DNA of 64,000 nt from Pseudomonadota bacterium (GTDB taxonomy: Bacteria; Pseudomonadota; Gammaproteobacteria; Steroidobacterales; Steroidobacteraceae), in the NCBI GenBank assembly GCA_021805275.1, contig JAJZFQ010000006.1:1-64000 (forward strand), in the 5' to 3' direction. Under the pieces are notes generated by a model. The model was not told where the DNA came from, did no database searches, and was given only the letters and a program-made list of their open reading frames with translations. Below are positions 37,105 to 45,496 of the stretch, piece by piece; within the stretch, counting starts at the first letter, position 1; each line of letters begins with the position of its first letter. The position numbers were made by a program, and so were the translations under genes.

Positions 37105-38694
37105 TCACGGCGGGGCGTTGCCCAGGATCAGATCGGCGGCCTTCTCGGCGATCATGATCGTCGGTGCGTTGGTGTTGCCGCTCACCAGCGTCGGCATGAC
37201 CGAGGCGTCCACGACGCGCAGACCGTCGAGCCCGCGTACCCTCAACTGCGGATCCACCACGGCGGCCGCATCGCTGCCCATCCGGCACGTCCCGACCGGG
37301 TGATACTCGGTCTCGGCCGCCGCGCGAATGAATTCCTCGAGCGCCGCGTCGCTGTCTCGCCCATCGCCCGGAAAGACCTCCGGCCCCAGATAGCCGCGCA
37401 GCGGCGCCTGCGCATAGATGTCGCGGGCCCGCCGAATACCGGCGATGAGCGGGGCGAGATCGGCCGGCTCGCTGAGATAGGCCGGATCGATGCGCGCGGG
37501 CGCGGCCGGGTCGCTCGAGGCGAGACGGATCGTGCCGCGACTGGCGGGACGCAGATAACACACGTGCAGCGTCATGCCGTAGCCGGGCATCTGGCGCCGG
37601 CCGTGGTCGACCACGTACGCGGGAATGAAATGCAATTGCACGTCCGGCGTGGGGGCGATGGTGCGCAGGAATGCCCCGGCTTCCGCGACGTTGCTCAGGC
37701 CGGCGCCCGTCTTGAACAGCGCGTAGCGCAGCGCAGTGCGCACGGCCCCGAGGCCACGCGCCAGCGGATCCAGCGTCACCGGGCGGGTGCAGGCCCGGAT
37801 GACATGGACATCCAGGTGGTCCTGCAGGTTGCGTCCGACGCCCGGCAGATCGTGCCGCACGGTCAGACCCTGGGCACGCAGCTCCTCGGCCGGGCCGATG
37901 CCCGAGAGCAGCAACAGCTGTGGGGAGTTGATCGCTCCGGCGGCGAGCAGCACCTCGCGCTCGGCGCGCACCGCGAGCGGCGTGCCGCTGCGGGCGTATT
38001 CCACCCCCACCGCGCGGCGACCCTGCAGCAGGATGCGCAGTGCGAGCGCGCCGGTGAGCACGGTGAGGTTGCGCCGCCCGGCGAACGGGTGCAGGTAGGC
38101 GCTCGAGGCGCTGCAGCGCCGGCCGTCCCGCTGCGTTACCTGGTACCGGCCTGCGCCCTGCTGCTCGCGGCCGTTGAAATCCGCATTGCGTGCCAGCCCG
38201 CTCGCCACCGCGGCCTCGACGAACAGATCGCTGAGCGGATTGGTGTAACGCCGGTCGCACACGTTGAGCGGCCCGCCGCGCCCATGCCATTCGTCGTGCA
38301 GCGCTTCGTTGTTTTCGGCGCGACGGAAGTAGGGCAGCACGTCCCGGTAAGCCCAGCCCGGGCTGCCCGCGGCGCACCAGCGGTCGTAGTCCTGCGGCTG
38401 CCCGCGGATGTAGACCATGGCGTTGATCGAACTCGACCCGCCGAGCGTCTTGCCGCGCGGCCAGAACAGACGTCGGCCCCGCAGCTCGGCCTGCGGTTCG
38501 GTCTCGTAGAGCCAGTTGACCTCGGGGGTGATGAGCCGGGCGATACCCGCAGGCATGCGGATCAGGAACGAATCGTCGCGCCCGCCCGCCTCGAGCAGCA
38601 GCACCCGGATCGACGGGTCGGCGCTCAGCCGGTGCGCGAGCACGCAGCCGGCCGATCCGGCACCGACGATGATGTACTCGTAGGTCGCGTTCAT
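37105..38694 (-). CDS. GMC-family FAD oxidoreductase (choline dehydrogenase-like)
   Basis: 529 residues. ADP-binding motif VGAGSAGCVLAHRLSA near 10-25; GMC signature 1 FWPRGKTLGGSSSINAMVYI near 78; signature 2 GAINSPQLLLLSGIGPAEEL near 255; active-site His in EYHPVGTCRMG near 458 and Asn in SGNTNAPTIMIAEKAADLI near 503. It oxidises an alcohol with FAD; choline, aliphatic or aromatic alcohols are possible. No betaine genes are next to it. Confidence 0.93.
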   Translation of the reverse strand: MNATYEYIIVGAGSAGCVLAHRLSADPSIRVLLLEAGGRDDSFLIRMPAGIARLITPEVNWLYETEPQAELRGRRLFWPRGKTLGGSSSINAMVYIRGQPQDYDRWCAAGSPGWAYRDVLPYFRRAENNEALHDEWHGRGGPLNVCDRRYTNPLSDLFVEAAVASGLARNADFNGREQQGAGRYQVTQRDGRRCSASSAYLHPFAGRRNLTVLTGALALRILLQGRRAVGVEYARSGTPLAVRAEREVLLAAGAINSPQLLLLSGIGPAEELRAQGLTVRHDLPGVGRNLQDHLDVHVIRACTRPVTLDPLARGLGAVRTALRYALFKTGAGLSNVAEAGAFLRTIAPTPDVQLHFIPAYVVDHGRRQMPGYGMTLHVCYLRPASRGTIRLASSDPAAPARIDPAYLSEPADLAPLIAGIRRARDIYAQAPLRGYLGPEVFPGDGRDSDAALEEFIRAAAETEYHPVGTCRMGSDAAAVVDPQLRVRGLDGLRVVDASVMPTLVSGNTNAPTIMIAEKAADLILGNAPP

Positions 38695-38713
38695 CTGCGC
38701 GGCGCGGCGCCGA

Positions 38714-38890
38714 TCAGCCCCAGGGCCGCTTGTGCTTGCGCTCGCCGCGTGCCGCGGCCTGCTTGCGGTCGCGGTGCGGTTGCGCCACGGCGCGCCGGCC
38801 GAACTGGCTCGGCGCCACGCCCGCGGCGGTCAGGGCGTCGCGCTTGCGCTGCGCGTTCGTGCGCGTAATCCTGATGCGGGCCTTCTTCAT
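38714..38890 (-). CDS. Small basic protein of unknown function
   Basis: 58 residues, 18 of them Lys or Arg. It starts MKKARIRITRTNAQRKRDAL, has GVAPSQFGRRAVAQ in the middle and ends GERKHKRPWG. Start ATG 38890. It lies 19 bp after the GMC start and 37 bp before the DedA stop, on the same strand. Composition suggests RNA or ribosome binding, but that is inference only. The clean short frame with a conserved-looking core supports a real gene. Confidence 0.55.
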   Translation of the reverse strand: MKKARIRITRTNAQRKRDALTAAGVAPSQFGRRAVAQPHRDRKQAAARGERKHKRPWG

Positions 38891-38927
38891 TTCCACACCC
38901 CTTAAGATGGGCGCCGCGCCCCGTGCC

Positions 38928-39578
38928 TCAGGAGACGCCCGGATGCGGCCGGTGCCGCTTGAGAAAGCCGATCGCCACGGGCACCAGCGACACACCAATG
39001 ATGATGACGGTCACCAGTCCGAAGTTGCGCTTCACGAAAGGCACGTTACCGAAGAAGTAGCCGCCCCAGAGAAACAGCGACACCCACGCCGCGCCGCCGA
39101 TGATGTTGTAGCCCTGGAAGCGACCGTACGGCATCCGCCCGACGCCGGCCACGAACGGCATGCAGGTGCGGACGATCGGCAGGAAGCGCGACAGCGCGAC
39201 CGCCCGCCCGCCGTGGCGCAGGAAGAACTGCTCGGTGCGGCGCAGATACTCGACCTTCAGCCACCGATACCGGCCACTGAAGGCCGGCGGGCCGATCAGC
39301 CGCCCGACGCCGTAATTGACTGTATTGCCGAGCACGGCCGCCACGGCCAGCACCAGCGTGGCGAGCGGCGCGCTGAGTGTGCCGCTGGTGTCCACCGCCG
39401 CCACGGCCCCGACGCCGAACAGCAGCGAATCGCCGGGCAGGAACGGGGCGATCACCAGCCCGGTCTCCGAAAAGATCACCGCGAACAGGATCGGATAGGC
39501 CCACACGCCCACCTGCCCGAGCAGGGCGGTGAGGTGCTGGTCCAGATGCAGCACGAAATCGATGAGCCAGGCGATCAT
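38928..39578 (-). CDS. DedA-family membrane protein
   Basis: 216 residues with about five hydrophobic helices. FSETGLVIAPFLPGDSLLFGVG near 37, FFLRHGGRAVALSRFLPIVRT near 120 and PFVAGVGRMPYGRFQGYNIIGG are the DedA signatures, including the conserved Arg residues. DedA proteins help undecaprenyl-phosphate or lipid flipping and keep membrane potential. The start is ATG 39578 or GTG 39584; no Shine-Dalgarno sequence decides. Confidence 0.93.
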   Translation of the reverse strand: MIAWLIDFVLHLDQHLTALLGQVGVWAYPILFAVIFSETGLVIAPFLPGDSLLFGVGAVAAVDTSGTLSAPLATLVLAVAAVLGNTVNYGVGRLIGPPAFSGRYRWLKVEYLRRTEQFFLRHGGRAVALSRFLPIVRTCMPFVAGVGRMPYGRFQGYNIIGGAAWVSLFLWGGYFFGNVPFVKRNFGLVTVIIIGVSLVPVAIGFLKRHRPHPGVS

Positions 39579-39587
39579 CGGCACAGT

Positions 39588-40784
39588 CTAGCGGGCATGG
39601 CGCTCGAGCCACAGCCGGGGATCGACCGGAGCGGTGCCGCGGCGGATCCCGAAGTACAGCTCCGGCCGGGCCGCCCCGCCGCTGTCGCCGGCGGCGGCGA
39701 TCAGCTGGCCGGCCGCGACCTGCTGCCCGACCCGCGCGTAGAGCTGATCGTTGTGCCCGTAGAGGCTCATGTAGCCCCCGCCGTGATCGACGATGATCAG
39801 CAGGCCGAGACCGGCCAGCCAGTCGGCGAAGACCACTCGCCCGGGCGCCACGGCGCGCACGGGGGCGTCGAGCCGCGTGGCGATCAGATCCCCGTCCCAG
39901 CGCAGTCCCCCGGCGCGCGGCTCGCCGAAGCGGGCGATCAGTCGCCCGGCCACCGGCCAGGGCAGGCGGCCCTGCAGGCGGGTGAAGCGCTGTGGCGGAC
40001 GCTCGGCCGGCATGCGCGCCTCGGCCCGGTGCAGCGCCGCGAGCAGCGCCTCGAGGCCATGCTGCTGGCGGCGCAGCCGCTGCAGGCGAGCCGCGCGGGT
40101 GCGGGTGCGGGCCGCGATGTTCGCCAGCACCTGGCGGCGCTGGGCACTCGCCTGCTCCAGGGCGGTGAGCTTGCTCTGGCGCTGCCGCTCGAGCGCGGCG
40201 AGCTGGGTGTCGGCGGTGCGCAGCTGCGTGTCGATCTGCGCGATGTGCAGCAGGTCTGCCTGGATCGCGCCGATGTCCTCGGCGCGCTGGCGGCCGAAGT
40301 AGCTGTAGTAGGCGAACATGCGCTGCATGCGTCCCGGCCCGCCCTGATCGAGCAGCAGCCGCACGGGACCTTGCCGGCCGATCAGGTAGGCAGCGCGCAG
40401 TTCCGCGGCCAGCGCGCGGCGTGTACGGGCAAGGTCGGTCTTGCGGGCCTGACGACGGGCGGCCAGCCGCGCCCGGCGGTCCGCGAGGGCGGTGCGCTCG
40501 GTGCGCAGGGCGGTGAGCGCCGCCCGGGCGGTCCCGGCGGACTGCTCGGTGCTGCGCAGAGCCTGGGTGAGGCGGCTTTGCTCCAGGCGCGACTGCTCGA
40601 CCTGGTGGGCCACGCGCTCGATCTGCACCTGTACGGCACGCAGCCGGGCCTGGGCGTGGCGGGCGGCGACCTGTGGCGACATCCGCGCGGGGACCGGGCC
40701 GGGACAGCCGAGCGCCAGCGCCAGCGCAACCATGAAAAGCGGCGCGGCGGACCGCGCGGGTTTTCGGGTCATGCCGGATTGCAT
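39588..40784 (-). CDS. envC: Murein hydrolase activator EnvC
   Basis: 398 residues from ATG 40784 (ATG 40772 is also possible). A signal peptide is followed by a long coiled coil (about 35-250, rich in Arg, Gln and Ala). The degenerate LytM/M23 domain has GGGYMSLYGHNDQLYARVGQ and FGIRRGTAPVDPRLWL. One of the usual metal-ligand positions is altered in EnvC proteins, which activate AmiA/AmiB at the septum instead of cutting peptidoglycan. It is divergent from yibN, as in E. coli. Confidence 0.9.
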   Translation of the reverse strand: MQSGMTRKPARSAAPLFMVALALALGCPGPVPARMSPQVAARHAQARLRAVQVQIERVAHQVEQSRLEQSRLTQALRSTEQSAGTARAALTALRTERTALADRRARLAARRQARKTDLARTRRALAAELRAAYLIGRQGPVRLLLDQGGPGRMQRMFAYYSYFGRQRAEDIGAIQADLLHIAQIDTQLRTADTQLAALERQRQSKLTALEQASAQRRQVLANIAARTRTRAARLQRLRRQQHGLEALLAALHRAEARMPAERPPQRFTRLQGRLPWPVAGRLIARFGEPRAGGLRWDGDLIATRLDAPVRAVAPGRVVFADWLAGLGLLIIVDHGGGYMSLYGHNDQLYARVGQQVAAGQLIAAAGDSGGAARPELYFGIRRGTAPVDPRLWLERHAR

Positions 40785-40792
40785 AGGGGCGC

Positions 40793-40798
40793 TATAAT
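40793..40798 (+). promoter_or_regulatory. Perfect -10 box of the yibN-grxC-secB-gpsA operon
   Basis: TATAAT in GCGCTATAATGCGCGACC, 39 bp before the yibN start in the 53-bp divergent gap with envC. The -35 region is not recognisable. Confidence 0.45.
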
Positions 40799-40837
40799 GC
40801 GCGACCTTTTGGCGGCCGATGCGATCTTCTAACCCCT

Positions 40838-41281
40838 GTGTTCACGGATCATCTTACCCAATACATTCATCTTCATCCCTGGCTGGTCGCGGCGACTGCG
40901 GCCGTGGCCGTGCTCGCGGTCCTGGTTGAGATTCGCGCGCGCGGCGAGAGTTTCGCCTCGGTCTCGCCCCAGCAGGCCGTGCAGCTGATGAACCGCGGCG
41001 CGCTCACCATCGACCTGCGTCCCGCGGACCAGTTTGCGGCCGGCCACGTGTCGGGGGCGCGACGCATGGACGGCGAGCAGATTCTGCGCGGCGCCGAGGT
41101 GCTGAAGAAGTACAAGCAGAAGCCGATCATCGTCTACTGCAACAGCGGCTCGCTGGCCGCGTCGGCCGTGCGCCAGCTGCGCGGGCAGGGTTTTACGCAG
41201 GTGACGAACCTGCGCGGCGGCATCTCGGCCTGGCGCAGCGAGCAGCTGCCGGTGGAGAAGGGGGCGGGAAGCAACGCATGA
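40838..41281 (+). CDS. yibN: Membrane-anchored rhodanese-like protein (YibN)
   Basis: 147 residues. One N-terminal membrane helix (about 14-32), then a rhodanese domain: TIDLRPADQFAAGHVSGARR near 57 and active-site Cys in IVYCNSGSLAASAV near 98. It may carry sulfur or assist the Sec pathway; function is not settled. Start is GTG 40838. It overlaps grxC by 4 bp. Confidence 0.9.
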   Translation: MFTDHLTQYIHLHPWLVAATAAVAVLAVLVEIRARGESFASVSPQQAVQLMNRGALTIDLRPADQFAAGHVSGARRMDGEQILRGAEVLKKYKQKPIIVYCNSGSLAASAVRQLRGQGFTQVTNLRGGISAWRSEQLPVEKGAGSNA

Positions 41282-41544
41282 GCCCACCGAGGGTGCTCAT
41301 GTACGCCACCGGCTGGTGTCCGTACTGCGCGCGCGCGCGCGAACTGCTGCGCCGCAAGGGGGTCGATTTCCAGGAAATCGACGTGGACGAGTTCCCGGAG
41401 GCGCGCGCCGAGATGATGGCCCGCAGCCAGCGGCACACCGTGCCGCAGATCTTCGTCGGCGAGGCGCACGTCGGCGGTTGTGACGATCTTTACGCGCTCG
41501 ATGCCCGCGGCGGCCTCGACAAGCTTTTACAAAGTGGAGTCTGA
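41278..41544 (+). CDS. grxC: Glutaredoxin 3
   Basis: 88 residues. Redox motif GWCPYCARA near 12-20, cis-Pro in HTVPQIFVGEAHVGGCDDL. It is a dithiol glutaredoxin that reduces disulfides and glutathione mixed disulfides. It lies between yibN (4-bp overlap) and secB (3 bp), the standard gammaproteobacterial order. Confidence 0.96.
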   Translation: MSPPRVLMYATGWCPYCARARELLRRKGVDFQEIDVDEFPEARAEMMARSQRHTVPQIFVGEAHVGGCDDLYALDARGGLDKLLQSGV

Positions 41545-41547
41545 ATC

Positions 41548-42033
41548 ATGGCGAATGAAGCCCCCGGCACCGTGCCGGCCCTCGACGAGGCCAACGGCCC
41601 GATCCTGCAGCTGCAGCACGTCTACCTCAAGGACTGTTCCTACGAGGCTCCGAACGGCCCGCGCGGCGACGGCACCTGGAATCCGCAGATCAACCTCGAT
41701 CTGCAGACCGCGGTGGCGGCGCTGGCGCCCGACGTGCAGGAAGTGGTGCTCACGGTGACCGTCTCGGCGAAGCAGGGCGAGACGACGGCCTTCCTGGTCG
41801 AGGTCAAGCAGGCCGGTGTATTCCTGCTGCGCAACCTGTCCGAAGAGGACACCAAGCGCGCCGTCGGGGCGATCTGCCCGGGGGTGCTCTTCCCGTACGC
41901 CCGCGCCCAGGTCTCCCACCTGGTCACGCAGGGCGGCTTCCCGCAGCTGCTGCTGCCGCCGGTGAATTTCGACGCGCTGTACGCGGCGAATCAGAACCCG
42001 CAGGGGATGCCGGCCAACCAGCAGGCCAACTGA
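41548..42033 (+). CDS. secB: Protein-export chaperone SecB
   Basis: 161 residues. LQLQHVYLKDCSYEAPNGP near 17, VLTVTVSAKQGETTAFLVEV, FPYARAQVSHLVTQGGFPQL and LPPVNFDALYAANQ are SecB hallmarks. The tetramer binds unfolded precursors and passes them to SecA. Confidence 0.97.
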   Translation: MANEAPGTVPALDEANGPILQLQHVYLKDCSYEAPNGPRGDGTWNPQINLDLQTAVAALAPDVQEVVLTVTVSAKQGETTAFLVEVKQAGVFLLRNLSEEDTKRAVGAICPGVLFPYARAQVSHLVTQGGFPQLLLPPVNFDALYAANQNPQGMPANQQAN

Positions 42034-42055
42034 GCCGCGCGGCCCGCGCCCGATC

Positions 42056-43075
42056 ATGAGCGCCACATCCGGGAGCGACCGGCCGGTGGCCGTGCTGGGC
42101 GCGGGTTCGTGGGGGACGGCGCTCGCGGTGCAGTTCGCGCGCAGCGGCCGCTCGACGCGCCTGTGGGGCCGCGACCGCGCGCAGATGGCGCTCCTCGCCC
42201 GCACGCGCCGCAATGAGCGTTATCTGCCGTCCGGTACGTTCCCCGAGACCCTGCAGGTGCAGCCGGACCTCGGGGCGGCGCTCGCGGGCGCCCGGGACCT
42301 GCTGATCGCCGTGCCGAGTCACGCCTTACGGGCGCTGCTCGGGCAGGCCGCCCCGCTGCTCGCGCAAGACACGCAGCTCGCCTGGGCCACCAAGGGCTTC
42401 GAGCTGACCTCGGGACTGCTGCCGCACCAGGTGGCGCGCGAAGTGCTCGGAGCTGGTCGGTCCGTCGCGGTGCTCTCCGGTCCGACGTTCGCCCGCGAGG
42501 TCGGCGCGGGCCTGCCGACCGCCATGACGATCGCCTCGGCCGATGCCGCCTTCGCCACGTCCCTGGCGCGGGATCTCTCGGCCGACAACTTCCGCGCCTA
42601 CACCTCGACCGACATCGTCGGCGTCGAGATCGGCGGGGCGGTAAAGAACGTGCTGGCGGTCGGCGCGGGCCTGTCCGACGGACTGGGCTTCGGCGCCAAC
42701 ACCCGCGTGGCGCTCATCACGCGTGGACTGGCCGAGATGATGCGCTTCGGCGTGGCGCTCGGCGCCCGGCGCGAGACGTTCATGGGGCTCGCAGGCCTGG
42801 GGGATCTGGTGCTGACCTGCACCGACGATCAGTCGCGTAACCGTCGCTTTGGACTGCTGCTGGCCGCCGGACGCGCGCCGGCCGAGGCGCTCGCGGCCAT
42901 CGGGCAGGTCGTCGAGGGCTACCCGGCGGCACGGGCGCTGCATGAGGTGGCCGCTCGACAGGACGTCGAGATGCCGCTCAGCGAGAGCGTCTACCGGGTG
43001 CTGTACGACGCGGTGCCGCCTCGCGAGGCCGTGCGCGAGCTGATGCGCCGGCCGATCAAGCCGGAAGTCGAGTGA
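42056..43075 (+). CDS. gpsA: NAD(P)H-dependent glycerol-3-phosphate dehydrogenase
   Basis: 339 residues. NAD motif VLGAGSWGTALAVQFAR near 11-27, ATKGFE, and catalytic Lys in VGAGLSDG-containing helix region (GGAVKNVLAVGAG near 195) with TRGLAEMMRFG. It makes glycerol-3-phosphate for phospholipids. Last gene of the yibN-grxC-secB-gpsA operon. Confidence 0.97.
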   Translation: MSATSGSDRPVAVLGAGSWGTALAVQFARSGRSTRLWGRDRAQMALLARTRRNERYLPSGTFPETLQVQPDLGAALAGARDLLIAVPSHALRALLGQAAPLLAQDTQLAWATKGFELTSGLLPHQVAREVLGAGRSVAVLSGPTFAREVGAGLPTAMTIASADAAFATSLARDLSADNFRAYTSTDIVGVEIGGAVKNVLAVGAGLSDGLGFGANTRVALITRGLAEMMRFGVALGARRETFMGLAGLGDLVLTCTDDQSRNRRFGLLLAAGRAPAEALAAIGQVVEGYPAARALHEVAARQDVEMPLSESVYRVLYDAVPPREAVRELMRRPIKPEVE

Positions 43076-43082
43076 GCGGCGC

Positions 43083-43475
43083 TCAGAGCGCGTGCCAGGC
43101 GGCGCGCGCCGCCCCGAACAGCGCCCCGAGCAGCAGCAGCACGAGCGGTGCGGAGGACAGCGCGAAGCCCAGCGTGCGGGTTTTCGGGTCCTTAACATAG
43201 GCGCGGAAGTACACGAGCCGGCCGATCAGGTACAGCACCCCGAGGCCGGCGGCCGCGGCGGGACTCAGGTAACGCGCGAACAGCCACAGCGCGGGAAGCA
43301 GCATCACCAGCAGTTCCAGGGTGTTCATCTGCACCCGGTAATAGCGCTCGAACATCTCGTTGCCGTGAGTCGCCGGGGCCGCCACGCGGTAGGTCTCGCG
43401 CGCCTTGCCGACGGCCATGCCGAATGCGAAGAACTGCAGCAGCGCCAGCACGATCACCAGGTGGACGAGCGCCAT
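43083..43475 (-). CDS. MAPEG-family membrane protein
   Basis: 130 residues with four hydrophobic helices. RVQMNTLELLVMLLPALWLF near 50 carries the conserved N-x-x-E of membrane-associated eicosanoid/glutathione metabolism proteins, and LGVLYLIGRLVYFRAYVKDP follows. GGAGG 5 nt before ATG 43475 fixes the start. Bacterial substrates are unknown. It ends 7 bp from gpsA, convergent. Confidence 0.9.
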   Translation of the reverse strand: MALVHLVIVLALLQFFAFGMAVGKARETYRVAAPATHGNEMFERYYRVQMNTLELLVMLLPALWLFARYLSPAAAAGLGVLYLIGRLVYFRAYVKDPKTRTLGFALSSAPLVLLLLGALFGAARAAWHAL

Positions 43476-43627
43476 CGGGGCCTCCAAAGGACGGGGTTCG
43501 GAAACGGTTACGGACCCGCGCGGGCACGGGCACCGCTATTGTGCTCGCTCGGCGCTCGATGTGCCGCAGGTTCGCCCCGGGGGGGACCCCACTGCACGCG
43601 CATCGGCGCGATGGCACAATGGCACGC

Positions 43628-44071
43628 ATGGAGAAGACCCGGGGCTACGCCCATCGGCTCGACCTGCGCACCGGCCTCACACCGGTCTGGGCGGCGCTCA
43701 CCGATTCGCGGTTGCTCTCCCAATGGTGTTCACCCGATGCGGTGATCAGCGCACGGCCGGGCGGGTTGTTCCGGGCCCGCGTTGACCGGCTCACCGAACT
43801 CGAGGCGTGCATCGATGTCTTCGTCCCGGGCAAACGACTGCGGCTGATCTATCTGCCCTGCCCGGCGCTGCCGCCGGCCGACAGCGCCCTGGTCGATGAT
43901 TTCATTCTCGAGCCAGCGCGCTCGGGCACCATTTTGCGGCTGCTCGGCTCCGGCGTGCCGGGCGATCCGGACTGGGACATCCCCTATCTGCGTCAGCGGA
44001 CCGGCTGGCAGGCCGCGCTGGTGCGCCTGCGGGCACTGCTCGAGTCGCTCGACGATGTGGAGGGCGTGTGA
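43628..44071 (+). CDS. SRPBCC/AHSA1-domain protein
   Basis: 147 residues. RLDLRTGLTPVWAALTDSRL and LSQWCSPDAV match the N-terminal strand-helix of the START/AHSA1 fold, and WQAALVRLRALLESLD is the long C-terminal helix. These proteins bind hydrophobic ligands or aid chaperones; the ligand is unknown. ATG 43619 (three residues earlier) is also possible. It overlaps the next gene by 4 bp. The 43476-43627 stretch holds no clear promoter. Confidence 0.75.
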   Translation: MEKTRGYAHRLDLRTGLTPVWAALTDSRLLSQWCSPDAVISARPGGLFRARVDRLTELEACIDVFVPGKRLRLIYLPCPALPPADSALVDDFILEPARSGTILRLLGSGVPGDPDWDIPYLRQRTGWQAALVRLRALLESLDDVEGV

Positions 44072-44445
44072 CCTCATTCGTACTGCGCGCGGTGATCACC
44101 GCGCTGGGTTTGTGGCTCGCGACGCGCTGGGTTCCGGGCATCCGCATCGATAACCCCGGCACGCTGATCCTCGCCGGGCTGCTGCTCGGCATCGTCAACG
44201 CCATCGTGCGCCCCGTCGTGATACTGCTGACGCTGCCGTTGACACTGCTGACGCTGGGCGTATTTCTGCTGGTGGTCAATGCGGCGATGCTCGCACTCGT
44301 CGCCTGGATGCTGCCCGGCTTTCATCTCACGGGGGGCTTCTGGAGCGCGTTCGAGGCGGCGCTCATCGTCTGGATGGCCGGATGGCTGGGCTCCTGGCTG
44401 ATCGGGCCAAAGGGGCGCATCCAGATCCACATCCACCGGGATTGA
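44068..44445 (+). CDS. Small four-helix membrane protein (phage holin IV/YvlD family)
   Basis: 125 residues, four hydrophobic segments. TRWVPGIRIDNPGTLILAGL, LGIVNAIVRPVVILLTLPLT and LTLGVFLLVVNAAMLALVAW are typical of the family. No lysis genes are nearby, so it is not expected to be a holin here. Start GTG 44068 overlaps the SRPBCC stop. Confidence 0.85.
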   Translation: MTSFVLRAVITALGLWLATRWVPGIRIDNPGTLILAGLLLGIVNAIVRPVVILLTLPLTLLTLGVFLLVVNAAMLALVAWMLPGFHLTGGFWSAFEAALIVWMAGWLGSWLIGPKGRIQIHIHRD

Positions 44446-44520
44446 GGTCGTGCCGGCGCACGCGGGATGCGATAATCGAGGGCCTGCCGGCGCGCCCCGG
44501 TCCTGCACTGCGATCGTCCC

Positions 44521-45468
44521 ATGACCCCGCCATCGCCAACTCCCGAAGACGCGCTGCAGCTGAAATTCTGCGGCCTGCATCTCGCCTCGCCGGTCGTGCT
44601 GCTGTCGGGCTGCGTGGGCTTCGCCGAGGAGTACACGCGCATCGAGGGGTTCTCCAACCGCGACGCCGGCGCCATCGTCCTGAAGGGCACGACGCTCGCG
44701 CCGCGGCTCGGCAATCCCCCGCACCGCGTCTACGAAACACCCGCCGGAATGTTGAACGCGATCGGATTGCAGAATCCCGGCGCGCAGCAGGTCATCGAGC
44801 GCATCCTGCCCGAGCTCGACTTCAGCGAGACGCGCTTCATCGCCAACGTGTCCGGCTCGACGGTCGAGGAGTACGCCGAGGTTACCCGGCTGTTCGATCA
44901 ATCACCGATCGACGCCATCGAAATCAACATCTCCTGTCCGAACGTCAAGGAGGGCGGAGTCGCCTTCGGCAACTACCCGGACATGTCCGCGCAGGTGGTG
45001 GAGGCCTGCCGGCGCGTCACCGGCAAGCCGCTCATCACGAAGCTCTCACCCAACCAGACCGACATCCGCGAGAACGCCCGCCGTTGCATCGAGGCGGGAA
45101 CGGATGCGTTGGCGGTGATCAACACCGTGATGGGCATGGCCATCGATGCACACACCCGCCGCCCGGTGATCGGCAACATCCAGGGCGGCCTCTCTGGCCC
45201 GGCGATCAAACCGATCGCACTGCTCAAGGTGCACCAGGTCCATGATGTGGCGCGCAAGCACGGCATTCCGATCATCGGCCAGGGCGGCATCACGACGGCA
45301 GCGGACGCGATCGAGTTCCTCATCGCCGGGGCGAGCACCGTGGGCCTCGGTACGGCGCTGTTCTACGACCCCATGGTGTGCAAGCGCATCAACGCGGGCA
45401 TCGCGGACTACCTGCGCGAGCACGGCTTCGGCACCGTCACGGAGCTCACCGGAACGCTGCGCGTCTGA
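44521..45468 (+). CDS. Dihydroorotate dehydrogenase, class 1B type
   Basis: 315 residues without membrane anchor. LLSGCVGFAEEYTRI, ANVSGSTVEEY, IEINISCPNVKEGGVAFG near 140 (the catalytic Cys of class 1 enzymes), KLSPNQTDI and GNIQGGLSGPAIKPIALLKV, IIGQGGI form the FMN barrel. The sequence is of the NAD-linked PyrDB type. Its usual electron-transfer partner PyrK is not in the window. It fits pyrimidine synthesis, but related dihydropyrimidine dehydrogenases share much of the motif set, so the assignment is not absolute. Confidence 0.85.
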   Translation: MTPPSPTPEDALQLKFCGLHLASPVVLLSGCVGFAEEYTRIEGFSNRDAGAIVLKGTTLAPRLGNPPHRVYETPAGMLNAIGLQNPGAQQVIERILPELDFSETRFIANVSGSTVEEYAEVTRLFDQSPIDAIEINISCPNVKEGGVAFGNYPDMSAQVVEACRRVTGKPLITKLSPNQTDIRENARRCIEAGTDALAVINTVMGMAIDAHTRRPVIGNIQGGLSGPAIKPIALLKVHQVHDVARKHGIPIIGQGGITTAADAIEFLIAGASTVGLGTALFYDPMVCKRINAGIADYLREHGFGTVTELTGTLRV

Positions 45469-45496
45469 GCGACGCGCAGTGCGCGCCGCCGGGTGA

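Noticed and set aside
38730..40832. 700-codon plus-strand open frame
   Set aside because: Antisense to DedA and envC, with composition typical of shadow frames.
44068..44445. Phage holin and prophage remnant
   Set aside because: The family name is historical; no phage genes, integrase or attachment sites lie near.
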